A DNA stretch of 64,000 nucleotides from Streptomyces sp. AC1-42W (GTDB taxonomy: Bacteria > Actinomycetota > Actinomycetes > Streptomycetales > Streptomycetaceae): positions 2,418,001 through 2,482,000 of the forward strand of contig NZ_QKWY01000002.1 of assembly GCF_003248355.1 (NCBI RefSeq). The letters are read 5' to 3'. The translations under genes were made by a program, and so were the position numbers. Of the stretch, positions 26,602 to 34,157 are shown one piece after another. Position 1 is the first letter of the stretch; each line of letters begins with the position of its first letter. Under the pieces are notes generated by a model, which saw only the letters and a list, made by a program, of their open reading frames with translations, made no database searches and was not told the origin of the DNA.

Positions 26602-27414
26602 TTACGGCCGCTGGAAGCCCGCGCCGGTCAGGATCTTCCGTGCCTCGGGCGAGGACAGCCACTTCACGAACGCGGCGGCGGCGTCGCCGTGCTCGCTGCC
26701 GTTCAGCGTGGCGGCCGGGTAGGAGGCGACGGCGTTCTGCGCGTCCGGGATGTCCACCGCGTCCACCTTCCCGGCGGCGGACGCGACATCGGTCCGGTAG
26801 ACCAGCCCGGCGTCCGCCTCGCCCAGTTCGACCTTGCTCAGGACCGCGCGCACATTCGGCTCCTGCGACACCGGCTTCACGGCGATGCCCTGGGCGTCCA
26901 GTATCCGCGCGCTGTACCGGCCCACCGGCACCTCGGGCGCGGCCAGCACCACCTTCAGCTTCGGGTCGGCCAGGTCCCGGAGGCCGCCGATCCCCTCCGG
27001 GTTGCCGGACGCGGTGGCGATGACGAGACGGTTCCTCGCGATGACGACGGGCGTCCCGGTCTCCGCCCTCAGCACGTCCATGGTCCTGGTGTCGGCGGTG
27101 ACCAGGGCGTCGGCGGGCGCGCCCTGCTTCACCTGGGCGGCCAGCTCCTGCGACCCGGCGAAGGAGAACGTCACCTCCGTCCCCGGGTGCTCCTTCTCGT
27201 ACACGGCACCCGCCTTTTCGAACACATCGGTGAGCGAGGACGCGGCGAGGACGGTGAGGTCGGCGGCGGGCGCGCTGGAGGCGGACGCGCTGGAACCGGT
27301 GCCCGAATCCTTCGTGTCGTCGTCGCTGCCGCACGCGGTGAGGGGCGTGAGCAGGCCCACGACGACGAGGGCGGCCGCCGCGCGGCGGCGGGTGAGGGCG
27401 GGGATGAACGACAT
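26602..27414 (-). CDS. modA: Molybdate-binding lipoprotein ModA
   Basis: 270 residues from ATG 27414, preceded by AAGGAG; an upstream ATG at 27525 would add a non-signal peptide extension. It has a signal peptide with lipobox LTAC (LLTPLTACGS). Mature segments LTVLAASSLTDVFEKAG, TFSFAGSQELAAQVKQGAPADALVTAD and LVYRTDV are typical of molybdate/tungstate-binding proteins. It delivers oxyanion to the fused permease/ATPase encoded next. Confidence 0.93.
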   Translation of the reverse strand: MSFIPALTRRRAAAALVVVGLLTPLTACGSDDDTKDSGTGSSASASSAPAADLTVLAASSLTDVFEKAGAVYEKEHPGTEVTFSFAGSQELAAQVKQGAPADALVTADTRTMDVLRAETGTPVVIARNRLVIATASGNPEGIGGLRDLADPKLKVVLAAPEVPVGRYSARILDAQGIAVKPVSQEPNVRAVLSKVELGEADAGLVYRTDVASAAGKVDAVDIPDAQNAVASYPAATLNGSEHGDAAAAFVKWLSSPEARKILTGAGFQRP

Positions 27415-27590
27415 GAGGGTCGGGACTCCTTGGAACGCGTCGGGCCGATGCCGCCGGGCCGGCGAGCGGACCGCCCGGGGGCATCGAACAGCATGTGCCA
27501 AAGAATAGGCGTCCTGGAGTCGCATTTACATTTTTCCATGGGAAAACACATGGCAGATGCGTATGGGGCTGGAGGAAGGTCCGAGCCTTT

Positions 27591-27646
27591 CGTTGGGGCG
27601 TTGGGGCGTTGGGGCGTTGGGGCGTTGGGGCGTTGGGGCGTTGGGG
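27591..27646 (+). repeat. Seven tandem copies of CGTTGGGG
   Basis: Exactly seven perfect 8-bp units. Seven runs of four G separated by four-nucleotide loops fit a G-quadruplex pattern on the plus strand, and the perfect array is prone to slippage. It lies about 180-230 bp upstream of modA. Confidence 0.95.
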
Positions 27647-27666
27647 CGGCCCGGAGAGCACCGGTG

Positions 27667-27705
27667 CGGGTGCCGGCCGGGGGATCGGTGCCCGGCCGGC
27701 ACCCG
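27667..27705. terminator. Strong terminator of the peptide-modification operon
   Basis: GGGTGCCGGCCGGG (27668-27681) pairs perfectly with CCCGGCCGGCACCC (27691-27704); one more C-G pair flanks it. The 15-bp stem has a 9-nt loop and lies 20 bp after the last gene (PqqD). Confidence 0.85.
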
Positions 27706-27724
27706 TCGCGAGAACCTGCGAGCG

Positions 27725-28009
27725 TCAGGCGAGGGTGATGACGCTGCTGGCCGCGAGTTCGGCGATGACCTCGGCCGTGTCCTCGACGGCGGTCTGCTCG
27801 TCCACCTCGTACTCCGAAGCAAGCAGACGGCCTATCTGGGCGACCGTGTTGCTTCCGTCGATCTGCTTCCAGATGAACGCGGCCGTCTCGGAGAGTTCGA
27901 AGGCCTGGGTGGGGCCGGCGACCATCATCTGCCCCCGGACATTGCGGACCCGGGCGTCGAGCCTGCGGGTGGGGACCGACGTGTGGACGTTCTGCTGGGT
28001 GCCGGACAT
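27725..28009 (-). CDS. PqqD-family peptide-recognition protein
   Basis: 94 residues from ATG 28009 overlapping the preceding stop (TGATG). LSETAAFIWKQIDGSNTVAQIGRLLASEYEVDEQTAVEDTAEVIAELAASSVI is the PqqD winged-helix pattern, the fold of RiPP recognition elements that bind leader peptides (PqqD, lasso B1). Last gene of an operon that starts with the small peptide gene at 33937. The probable role is to deliver that peptide to the modifying enzymes. Confidence 0.85.
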   Translation of the reverse strand: MSGTQQNVHTSVPTRRLDARVRNVRGQMMVAGPTQAFELSETAAFIWKQIDGSNTVAQIGRLLASEYEVDEQTAVEDTAEVIAELAASSVITLA

Positions 28010-28797
28010 CAGACGGATACCTCCATGGATACGTGCTGGCAGAGGCGGAGTGCCTCCTCGACCCAGGCGCGGGGTGCCGAAGGGTCGAACGATTGCATCG
28101 TCTCGATCGCCCAGTACTGGTCGAAGGTGACGATCGTGGGGTCGGCGGTGCGGAAGCGCCTGGCCCGCCACTTCGCGTTCTGGCCGTACTCGCCCTCGAA
28201 GGCGAGCAGGGCATCCATCGCGTAGCCGAAGGCGATCTTCACGGAGAGCACGGAGCTCTCCACATCGCCCGCCTCAAGCTGGCCCACCACGTCCTGGGTG
28301 TAGGTGTCGACGCTGTTGAGGGCTCGGGCGACCATGACCGACCGGAGTCCGGAGTCGGCCAACTGCTTCTGATGGCTCCCGAGCCAGTCCGCCCCGGCGA
28401 GCGGATACGCGTAGGAAAGCCGCTCCAGGAAGTCCAGCTCGTCGGTGGACAGCCGACGGCCGACCTCCTGAGTCCCTTCCAGGACCGACCAGTCGACCTT
28501 GGAGATCACCTGCTGGACCTGATCGGCGCGCCAGTACTCGATGTCCCAGCGCCGGCCGTCGACGTACTTGATCTCCACGGGGAGGGTGTCGGGCTCCAAC
28601 GGCACCTGGACGTACACCGCCGTCTCGCTGCGGTAGTCCTCCTCCGTAATGACGTAGATGTCCACGTCGCTCAGTGCGTTTCCCCAGCCGCGGACCAGTG
28701 AGCCGCTGATGTAGACGCTGCGGCAGGCAGCCGGGAGAACCCCCAGTTCCTGCAACTGCTCCAGGGAGGCCAGCGAGGCCCCGGGCAGGTCGGTCAT
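28009..28797 (-). CDS. MNT-type nucleotidyltransferase domain protein
   Basis: 262 residues. The N-terminus has the polymerase-beta-like motif YISGSLVRGWGNALSDVDIYVI (GS followed by DxD) of minimal nucleotidyltransferases; a helical domain makes up the rest. Nucleotidyltransferases of this class occur in some lasso peptide clusters, where they phosphorylate or nucleotidylate the peptide. Coupled by ATGA to the CPBP gene upstream and overlapping PqqD downstream. It could modify the peptide, transfer a nucleotide, or give self-protection; the substrate is unknown. Confidence 0.7.
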   Translation of the reverse strand: MTDLPGASLASLEQLQELGVLPAACRSVYISGSLVRGWGNALSDVDIYVITEEDYRSETAVYVQVPLEPDTLPVEIKYVDGRRWDIEYWRADQVQQVISKVDWSVLEGTQEVGRRLSTDELDFLERLSYAYPLAGADWLGSHQKQLADSGLRSVMVARALNSVDTYTQDVVGQLEAGDVESSVLSVKIAFGYAMDALLAFEGEYGQNAKWRARRFRTADPTIVTFDQYWAIETMQSFDPSAPRAWVEEALRLCQHVSMEVSV

Positions 28798-29582
28798 GGT
28801 GCTCCTCCTTTGTCGTGCTCCCGCTGGAGCTCGAAGACGATCGACGGCGCGTTGTTGACCACGTGGGCGACCAGCGCGGGAAGGATCGAGCCGGATGCCA
28901 CGGTGAGGCCCAGCAGCACGGCCGCGGCACTCACCTCGGTCACGGTCGCCCGTGCCGAGCCGCGTCTGTTGGCGCCAGGTGCGATGTGGTGCCGGGCGAC
29001 GAAGGCCGCGGCGGCGAGGAGCCCCAGCGGCCCGGCGGCGACTGCGGGGGCGGCCAGGTACGCCCCTCGGAACACCACCTCCTCACCGGTCGGCGAAAGG
29101 AGACTGGTCGTCACCCGGGCGAGCGCCTGCGGTCGAGGGGTCGGCCCGTACAGGAAGGCCAGATCGCCGGAGACCAGCGCGCGAAGATTCATCCCGCCCA
29201 GCAGAACGAGCACCATGCCCGCGGTGGCACCCAACGGGTACCACCACCATGCGGGCGCGTCCCCGAACCAGGACGGGCCGGACACGACGGCGAGGACAGC
29301 GGCCCCGACCGGCACCAGCATTCCGGCCGAGGTCTCGGCCCAGAAACTCGGCCCGCTGCGTCGGCGGCGCGGTACCCGCCACGGCAGCCCGACGAGAACG
29401 GTCTCGACCCCTACGGCCACGCCGGCCCACCGGAGAGCACCACCCTGGCCCCAGAGCGCCACCGCGTAGGCGAACACGCAGGCCGCAGCCGCGGTTCGCC
29501 CGCCGTCCAGCCGCCACGCCTTCCAATCGAATGTCGGATCCGGACCGGCTGCGGCCTCCTGAGCCTGCTGATCTGTCGTCAC
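28794..29582 (-). CDS. CPBP-family intramembrane metalloprotease
   Basis: 262 residues from a GTG overlapping the synthetase stop. About seven membrane helices. The active-site motifs are GEEVVFRG (EExxxR), FVARHH and HVVNNAP near the C-terminus, as in Rce1/CPBP proteases. In this operon no transglutaminase-like leader peptidase (lasso B2) is found, so this enzyme is the only protease candidate for leader removal. Immunity is the main alternative, since CPBP proteins also act in bacteriocin immunity. Confidence 0.82.
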   Translation of the reverse strand: MTTDQQAQEAAAGPDPTFDWKAWRLDGGRTAAAACVFAYAVALWGQGGALRWAGVAVGVETVLVGLPWRVPRRRRSGPSFWAETSAGMLVPVGAAVLAVVSGPSWFGDAPAWWWYPLGATAGMVLVLLGGMNLRALVSGDLAFLYGPTPRPQALARVTTSLLSPTGEEVVFRGAYLAAPAVAAGPLGLLAAAAFVARHHIAPGANRRGSARATVTEVSAAAVLLGLTVASGSILPALVAHVVNNAPSIVFELQREHDKGGAP

Positions 29583-31789
29583 CGTGCCGCGTCCACCGGC
29601 GCGCCGAGCTGGACCAGCCCGGCCAGGAGGGCCTCGTCGAGCGGCTCCAGGACGTCCTCCAGCGAGCAGTCGACTGCCGCGAGGATTTCCTTGAGTGACC
29701 GAACTCCGTCGATGGCCCGCAGTACGGCCAGCCAGGATGCGGACTCCTGAGGATCGACCACGTATTCGATGGTCCCGTCGACCAGGATCAGCCACCCGTC
29801 GTCGAGCGCCGGGGCGTGCGCGAGAAGCACCTCGGGAGCGAGGGCCGGTATCAGGTCCGGATCGATCGCGGCGCCCGGCGCGGCGCTGAACCTGGCGGCG
29901 AGCCCGTCCGCCGACGCGTCCCAGTCCCCGATCGGCAGCGCTGTTGGGACGGTGTGCGAGTACTGGGCGGGAGGGGCCGGCAGGTCGGTGGTCATGGATT
30001 CCAGCAGGCCGAGGTTGACCAGCCTGAGCAGGAAGTCGACGTGTGCCGATTCGCAGTCCGCCTCCAGGCGCCGCAGTGTGGCGCGGGCGGCGTCGGCGGA
30101 GACATGGGTCCGCGCGCCGGGGGCCGACAGTGCCTCCTCCAGGAGCGCGTCGCCGCTCCGGGCGAGCATGGAGACCATGGTGGTGAAGGCGTGGCGCCGG
30201 CCCTCCCCGTAGAAGAAGGGCACCTTGGGCCGGGCCGCCAGGACCGGGTCCACGAGATCTGCCACGGCCAGGCGTAGGATCCGCTTGTCGAGCAGCAGTG
30301 CCGGGCGGCGGTGGCGGGGGATGGTGGCGAGCAGCTCGACCAGCCGGTGGTCGAGGAACGGGACCCTGGTCTCGATGCCGCTGCCTGATGCGGTGCGGTC
30401 CTCGTGCCAGCAGTTGTACTGCTGCAGGTCGCGGAACTTGCTCGCCGTGTATGCCGCGTACGGGTCGTCGAGCGCATGGTGTCCGCCGGCGGTCAGGGCG
30501 CGGTCGGAGAGCAGGGGCAGGTCGGAGTGCTCCCACCAGGCGGCGAGTTCCGGACGGTCGGTCAGCGCGCGGCGCCGGGCCATCTGCCGAAGGCTCTCCT
30601 CGTGGTCTGCCCAGTTCCCGCCTCCCAGCCCGACCGAATAGCCGCCATTGAACTCGTCGCTGCCCTGGCCCACCAGGATGACCTTGAGGTCCGGGCGGGC
30701 GCTTCGGGCATAGCGGTGCAGACCCGCCTTGTAGAACTGCTCCGGGCCGCACAGCGGTGTTTCCAGCAGCCAGAGCAGCCGCTTCCACTCCTCGGCGGTG
30801 GGGATGTCCTGCGGACCGAAGAGAACCTGGTGGTTGGTGAGTCCCAGCGAGGCGGCTGACCGGTGGGCGTGTTCGGCGTCGCCGTTGACGAGGGTGCTCC
30901 CGCTGAGGACGGTGAACGTCTGCAGCGAGGCCGTGCGTGCGGCCAGCGCGGCGACCGCCACGGAGTCGATCCCGCCGCTCAGGAACAGGCCCACCTCGAC
31001 GTCGGCCGCAGTGTGCTCGGCGACCGACGAAGCCAGCAAGTCACGGTAGGCCGCTGCGAACTCGTCGTCGGAGGCGTCCGAGTCACCGCCAGGGGTGGGG
31101 AGCTGCCAGTACCGGTGCGTGCGGGTGCGTCCGTTCGCCGAGTCGATCTCCAGAACGGCGCCGGCCGGAACCTGCTCAATGCCCTGGAACCAGCTGGTCG
31201 GTGGCGCGTCGGAGAGAGTAGGGGTGGCCGAGAGCATCGGGTCGGCGAGAGCCGCGGGCCAGTCGATCGCGCGTGGAGTGCGGGGATCGGAGAACAGCGC
31301 CTTGACCTCGGAGCCGAAGACGGCTCGGGTTCCGTCGCGGTGGAGGTAGAGCGGCTTGATGCCGAAGCGGTCCCGCCCCAGCAGCAAGGTGCCGCGGGTG
31401 CGGTCCCAGAGGGCGAAGGCGAACATCCCGCGGACCTCGGCCAGGAAGTCCAGGCCGCGGGCCCGGTAGAGGTGCAGCAGTACCTCGCAGTCGGATCCGG
31501 TGCGCGGCCGGACGCCCGGAAGACCTGCCAGCAGTTCCCGGTGGTTGTAGATCTCGCCGTTGGCGATCAGCACGAGTGAGCCGTCCGGGCTGGTCAACGG
31601 CTGGGCACCACCGGCCGGGTCGATCACCGACAATCGGCGGTACGCCAGCCCGACCCGGCCGTCCAGCAGAAACTGTTCGTCGTCGGGCCCCCGGTGCGCG
31701 ACGGCGGCGGCCATCGCGAGCAGCGTGTTCCGGGTCTCTGGCGGTAGGGTTGTCCCGCTGGTGCTGATGACACCGGCCAGGCCGCACAT
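29579..31789 (-). CDS. Asparagine synthetase-like amidotransferase with C-terminal PqqD-like domain
   Basis: 736 residues. The start is set at ATG 31789 so that Cys2 (MCGLAGV) becomes the N-terminal glutaminase nucleophile; GGAGAGAGG-like ribosome site upstream (GGAGAGAGG). The glutaminase domain is intact (NGEIYNH, GSDCEVL). The synthetase domain has the ATP-pyrophosphatase loop FLSGGIDSVAVAAL and VGQGSDEFNGGY. Residues about 655-736 (ALDDGWLILVDGTIEYVVDP, then a helical IDGVRSLKEIL segment) look like a PqqD winged helix fused to the enzyme. Lasso cyclases are relatives, but here amidation or amide ligation of a peptide carboxylate is equally possible. The fused domain suggests a peptide substrate. 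Confidence 0.85.
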   Translation of the reverse strand: MCGLAGVISTSGTTLPPETRNTLLAMAAAVAHRGPDDEQFLLDGRVGLAYRRLSVIDPAGGAQPLTSPDGSLVLIANGEIYNHRELLAGLPGVRPRTGSDCEVLLHLYRARGLDFLAEVRGMFAFALWDRTRGTLLLGRDRFGIKPLYLHRDGTRAVFGSEVKALFSDPRTPRAIDWPAALADPMLSATPTLSDAPPTSWFQGIEQVPAGAVLEIDSANGRTRTHRYWQLPTPGGDSDASDDEFAAAYRDLLASSVAEHTAADVEVGLFLSGGIDSVAVAALAARTASLQTFTVLSGSTLVNGDAEHAHRSAASLGLTNHQVLFGPQDIPTAEEWKRLLWLLETPLCGPEQFYKAGLHRYARSARPDLKVILVGQGSDEFNGGYSVGLGGGNWADHEESLRQMARRRALTDRPELAAWWEHSDLPLLSDRALTAGGHHALDDPYAAYTASKFRDLQQYNCWHEDRTASGSGIETRVPFLDHRLVELLATIPRHRRPALLLDKRILRLAVADLVDPVLAARPKVPFFYGEGRRHAFTTMVSMLARSGDALLEEALSAPGARTHVSADAARATLRRLEADCESAHVDFLLRLVNLGLLESMTTDLPAPPAQYSHTVPTALPIGDWDASADGLAARFSAAPGAAIDPDLIPALAPEVLLAHAPALDDGWLILVDGTIEYVVDPQESASWLAVLRAIDGVRSLKEILAAVDCSLEDVLEPLDEALLAGLVQLGAPVDAAR

Positions 31790-31857
31790 GATGATGACCT
31801 CTCTCCGAGCTTGCTGAACTGATGCTGTAGGGCCGAACCGGTTCCCCCCGGAAGGGT

Positions 31858-33144
31858 TCAGGAGGGTCTGGCGGCTTCCGTGTCGGCTTGGGTGACCGTG
31901 CGCATGGGTGTGAGTCCGGCGGCCAGGAAGACGAGCAGGCCGCCGATCGACCCGATCACCAGGGTCAGCTTCGGGGAGGCGGCGCTCGCCAGCGCCCCGC
32001 CGGCCAGCGCCCCGAGGGTGGCCCCGCTCCATGCGGTGGTGCGCAGGGCGCTGCGCAGTCGGCCGAGCATTTCGGAAGGGGTGCGGCTCTGGCGCAGCGA
32101 GGTCGCGGTGGTGTTGTACACCACGATGCCCATCCCGGTGAACGCGCCGCCGATTCCAGCCAGGAGCCCGGCCACCCATCCGTCACCCCAGGGCAGCAGG
32201 AGCCCGCCGAACAGGCAGGCGGTGGGGAAGGCCCACAGGGCGGTGGCGGGGGACCGGTTCGCGAGCCGGCCGGTGAGTGCGGCGCCGATCACGCCGCCGA
32301 TTCCGGAGACCGCGAAGACGATGCTGACACCGGTGGTGCCCAGGCCCGCCTCGTGGACCAGGTGCGGGACGAGGACGGCCGTCGTGCCGGTGGCGAAGAA
32401 GTTGTAGCTCGCCGACACGCCGGCCAGGATCAGCAGCAGTTTCTCGCCCCGCAGGAAGCGCAGGCCTTCGAGGATGTCCTGTCGGATCGGACGCCGCGAG
32501 GTACCGGGCTCTGTCGTGCGGCGGGCCTCGGGTATGGGAACCAGGAAGGCGCCCAGCGCGCTGGCGAGATAGCTGACCGCGTCCACGGCCATCGCGTAAG
32601 GCGCCGTGAGCGCCCCGATCAGCACGCTGGCGACGGTCGGGCCGGCGACCTGGGCCACCGAATCGGTGCCGTTCAGGCGGGCGTTGCCCCAGTTCAGCCG
32701 AGAGCGGCCCAGGACGAGCGGGACGAACGCGAAGAGTGCCAGGTCGAAGAACATCGTCAGGGCGGACACCCCGAACGCGACGACTACGAGCAGGCCGAGC
32801 GAAAGCAGATGCAGGGCCGCTGCGATGGGGATCAGTGCGACCAGCACGCACCTCAGCAGGCTCGATGCGATCAGGACCGGGCGCCGTCGCCAGCGGTCGA
32901 CCCAGGCTCCGGCGTGCAGCCCGAAACCGAGGTAGCAGAATCCCTCCGCGGCGGTCAGCAGGCCGACCTGCCAGGCGGGGGCGTGCAGCACGACCACGGC
33001 GATCAGGGGCAGCGCGACATGGCTGATCCGGGTGCCGAAGGCGCTCGCCGCCTCGCCCGCCCACAGCCGGTTGAAGTACCGCTTGGCCTGCCACGGCGTG
33101 TCATCGGCGTCGGGTTCGGAGCCTTCTGCTGCGGTGGCGGTCAT
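31858..33144 (-). CDS. MFS exporter of the peptide/phosphonate locus
   Basis: 428 residues from ATG 33144, overlapping the kinase stop. Twelve membrane helices with an early RISHVALPLIAVVVLHAPAWQVGLL and the loop GAWVDRWRRRPVLI, as in the MFS group related to enterobactin exporter EntS. It probably exports the finished compound. A longer upstream frame overlaps the kinase gene and is discarded. Confidence 0.87.
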   Translation of the reverse strand: MTATAAEGSEPDADDTPWQAKRYFNRLWAGEAASAFGTRISHVALPLIAVVVLHAPAWQVGLLTAAEGFCYLGFGLHAGAWVDRWRRRPVLIASSLLRCVLVALIPIAAALHLLSLGLLVVVAFGVSALTMFFDLALFAFVPLVLGRSRLNWGNARLNGTDSVAQVAGPTVASVLIGALTAPYAMAVDAVSYLASALGAFLVPIPEARRTTEPGTSRRPIRQDILEGLRFLRGEKLLLILAGVSASYNFFATGTTAVLVPHLVHEAGLGTTGVSIVFAVSGIGGVIGAALTGRLANRSPATALWAFPTACLFGGLLLPWGDGWVAGLLAGIGGAFTGMGIVVYNTTATSLRQSRTPSEMLGRLRSALRTTAWSGATLGALAGGALASAASPKLTLVIGSIGGLLVFLAAGLTPMRTVTQADTEAARPS

Positions 33145-33806
33145 GCGCGCGAATCTCCGGAGGGGGGAAACTGGTGGTGGTCTTGTTCGGCCCGCTCGAC
33201 GAGGCCGGCCAGCTCGGCGACGATCAGGGGCACGGGACGGTCGGCGTCGACGGTCGGCCAGTGGTGGCGTTTCGTCCAGCGGTCCAGGTGATCCGAGATC
33301 GAGCGTTGGTGGGCGAGGAACGAGTCCTCGGCACAGGCCGGGTCCATCCCGCACTCGTAGGGGACGAGGTCGCCCTGCTTGCGCTGCCAGGCTGTGGCGA
33401 GGTCAAGGCTCAGCCGTACGGTCAGATCCGCTGTCGGGACCCCCGCGACCAGCGCTTCGACCCATTCCGGGTCCAGCCCGTAGGCGATTTCGCCGGCCGC
33501 GTGCTTCATCCAGTAGCCGTCAACGACCACGACTTCCCCGGGTTCCTCACGGACGCCTTCCAGAGCCATGGCCATCGACCAGATGAGAAACAGGAGACGG
33601 GAGGTTCCGGGCATGTCGGCGATGCAAGTGCGAATGTCCCTGATGTCATGGCTCAGGAATCGTGCCGCCGGATACCGGGAATCGGCCACGATATCCCACC
33701 GGTCGACTGTGCGGGCTCGGTAGCCGCGCGCGTTCAACTCGGCGACGAATGCACGAGTGACGGTCGATTTGCCGACCCCGTCGGTGCCGGTGAGTGCCAG
33801 CAGCAC
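33141..33806 (-). CDS. Thymidylate-kinase-like P-loop kinase
   Basis: 221 residues from GTG 33806, preceded by AAAGGA at 6 nt; this start is far better than the ATG at 33947, which would read through the peptide gene in another frame. N-terminal LLALTGTDGVGKSTVTRAFVAEL is a Walker A as in thymidylate kinases, and VVVVDGYWMKHA resembles a Walker B region. It could phosphorylate a small-molecule intermediate, a nucleotide or a peptide side chain. First enzyme gene after the peptide and its hairpin. Confidence 0.75.
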   Translation of the reverse strand: MLLALTGTDGVGKSTVTRAFVAELNARGYRARTVDRWDIVADSRYPAARFLSHDIRDIRTCIADMPGTSRLLFLIWSMAMALEGVREEPGEVVVVDGYWMKHAAGEIAYGLDPEWVEALVAGVPTADLTVRLSLDLATAWQRKQGDLVPYECGMDPACAEDSFLAHQRSISDHLDRWTKRHHWPTVDADRPVPLIVAELAGLVERAEQDHHQFPPSGDSRA

Positions 33807-33826
33807 GGATATTCCTTTCGGGCGGC

Positions 33827-33863
33827 GGCTGCCGGGCCGCCACAGCATGGCGACCCGGCAGCC
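33827..33863 (-). terminator. Attenuator-type hairpin behind the peptide gene
   Basis: In the minus-strand transcript 16 base pairs (one G-U) close on a 5-nt loop; the outer arms GGCTGCCGGG and CCCGGCAGCC are perfect. It begins 6 nt after the peptide stop and ends about 20 nt before the kinase start. Such hairpins between a RiPP precursor gene and its enzymes limit readthrough and protect the precursor mRNA. Confidence 0.75.
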
Positions 33864-33868
33864 TTGTG

Positions 33869-33937
33869 TCACGCGACGTTCGAGAGGACAGAACCGAAGC
33901 TGACCTTCTTGACCTGCGGCTTGATGTACTTCTTCAT
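33869..33937 (-). CDS. 22-residue RiPP-like precursor or scaffold peptide
   Basis: The short gene starts at ATG 33937 behind a strong ribosome site (GGGAGGTGA, 9 nt to the ATG). The product begins MKKYIKPQVKK and ends GSVLSNVA, with stop TGA at 33871-33869. Tyr4, Pro7, Val9 and Gly15 fit the YxxPxLxxxG pattern of lasso leader peptides recognised by PqqD-like B1 proteins, but only about seven residues follow the glycine, too few for a lasso ring and tail. It has its own promoter, a hairpin immediately after, and PqqD, synthetase, protease and exporter genes downstream. It may be a leader with a very short core or a scaffold whose C-terminus is extended. It is too short for ordinary gene callers. 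Confidence 0.75.
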   Translation of the reverse strand: MKKYIKPQVKKVSFGSVLSNVA

Positions 33938-34028
33938 TTTTCTTCACCTCCCTCGAATGGATTCCCCGCTTGATTCGGAATGGCGGATAAGTGGAATTAT
34001 CTGCTGCCGGATCTGCGGACGTCAGTCA

Positions 34029-34062
34029 TTCTTACAGATCGCTATTGCGGTGCGTCAATAGC
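34029..34062 (-). promoter_or_regulatory. Promoter and overlapping operator of the peptide operon
   Basis: On the minus strand -35 TTGACG (34058-34053) and -10 TAAGAA (34034-34029) are separated by 18 nt, a good housekeeping promoter. A perfect 7-bp inverted repeat GCTATTG/CAATAGC (34041-34062) covers the -35, so a repressor site is likely. The leader RNA would be about 85 nt. The region 33938-34157 is A+T-rich and has no gene besides this. Confidence 0.6.
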
Positions 34063-34157
34063 TTTCATCGTTCGGCTGCATGTGGGGATTGGGTGGTTTT
34101 TGGGAATGCCAAAATCAGGGGTCGGCGCCCGGGGTGATGCGAAGGAAATATGTGGAT

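Larger units (their letters stand above)
27415..27724. promoter_or_regulatory. Intergenic region upstream of modA: promoter, dyad, G-rich repeats, terminator
   Basis: Holds a minus-strand -10-like TATTCT (27507-27502). Upstream of it lies a dyad TTTTCC-ATG-GGAAAA at 27532-27546, nested in outer CGCAT/ATGCG arms, a possible molybdate-responsive operator. It also contains an octanucleotide repeat (27591-27646) and the terminator of the upstream operon (27667-27705). No gene was recognised. Confidence 0.45.

Noticed and set aside
27725..33937. Calling the peptide operon a standard lasso peptide cluster
   Set aside because: There is no transglutaminase-like B2 protease and the peptide is too short to hold a lasso core; only leader, PqqD and synthetase features match.
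33141..33947. A 268-residue version of the kinase starting at ATG 33947
   Set aside because: It would read across the peptide gene and hairpin in a different frame; GTG 33806 has an excellent ribosome site and starts right at the kinase fold.
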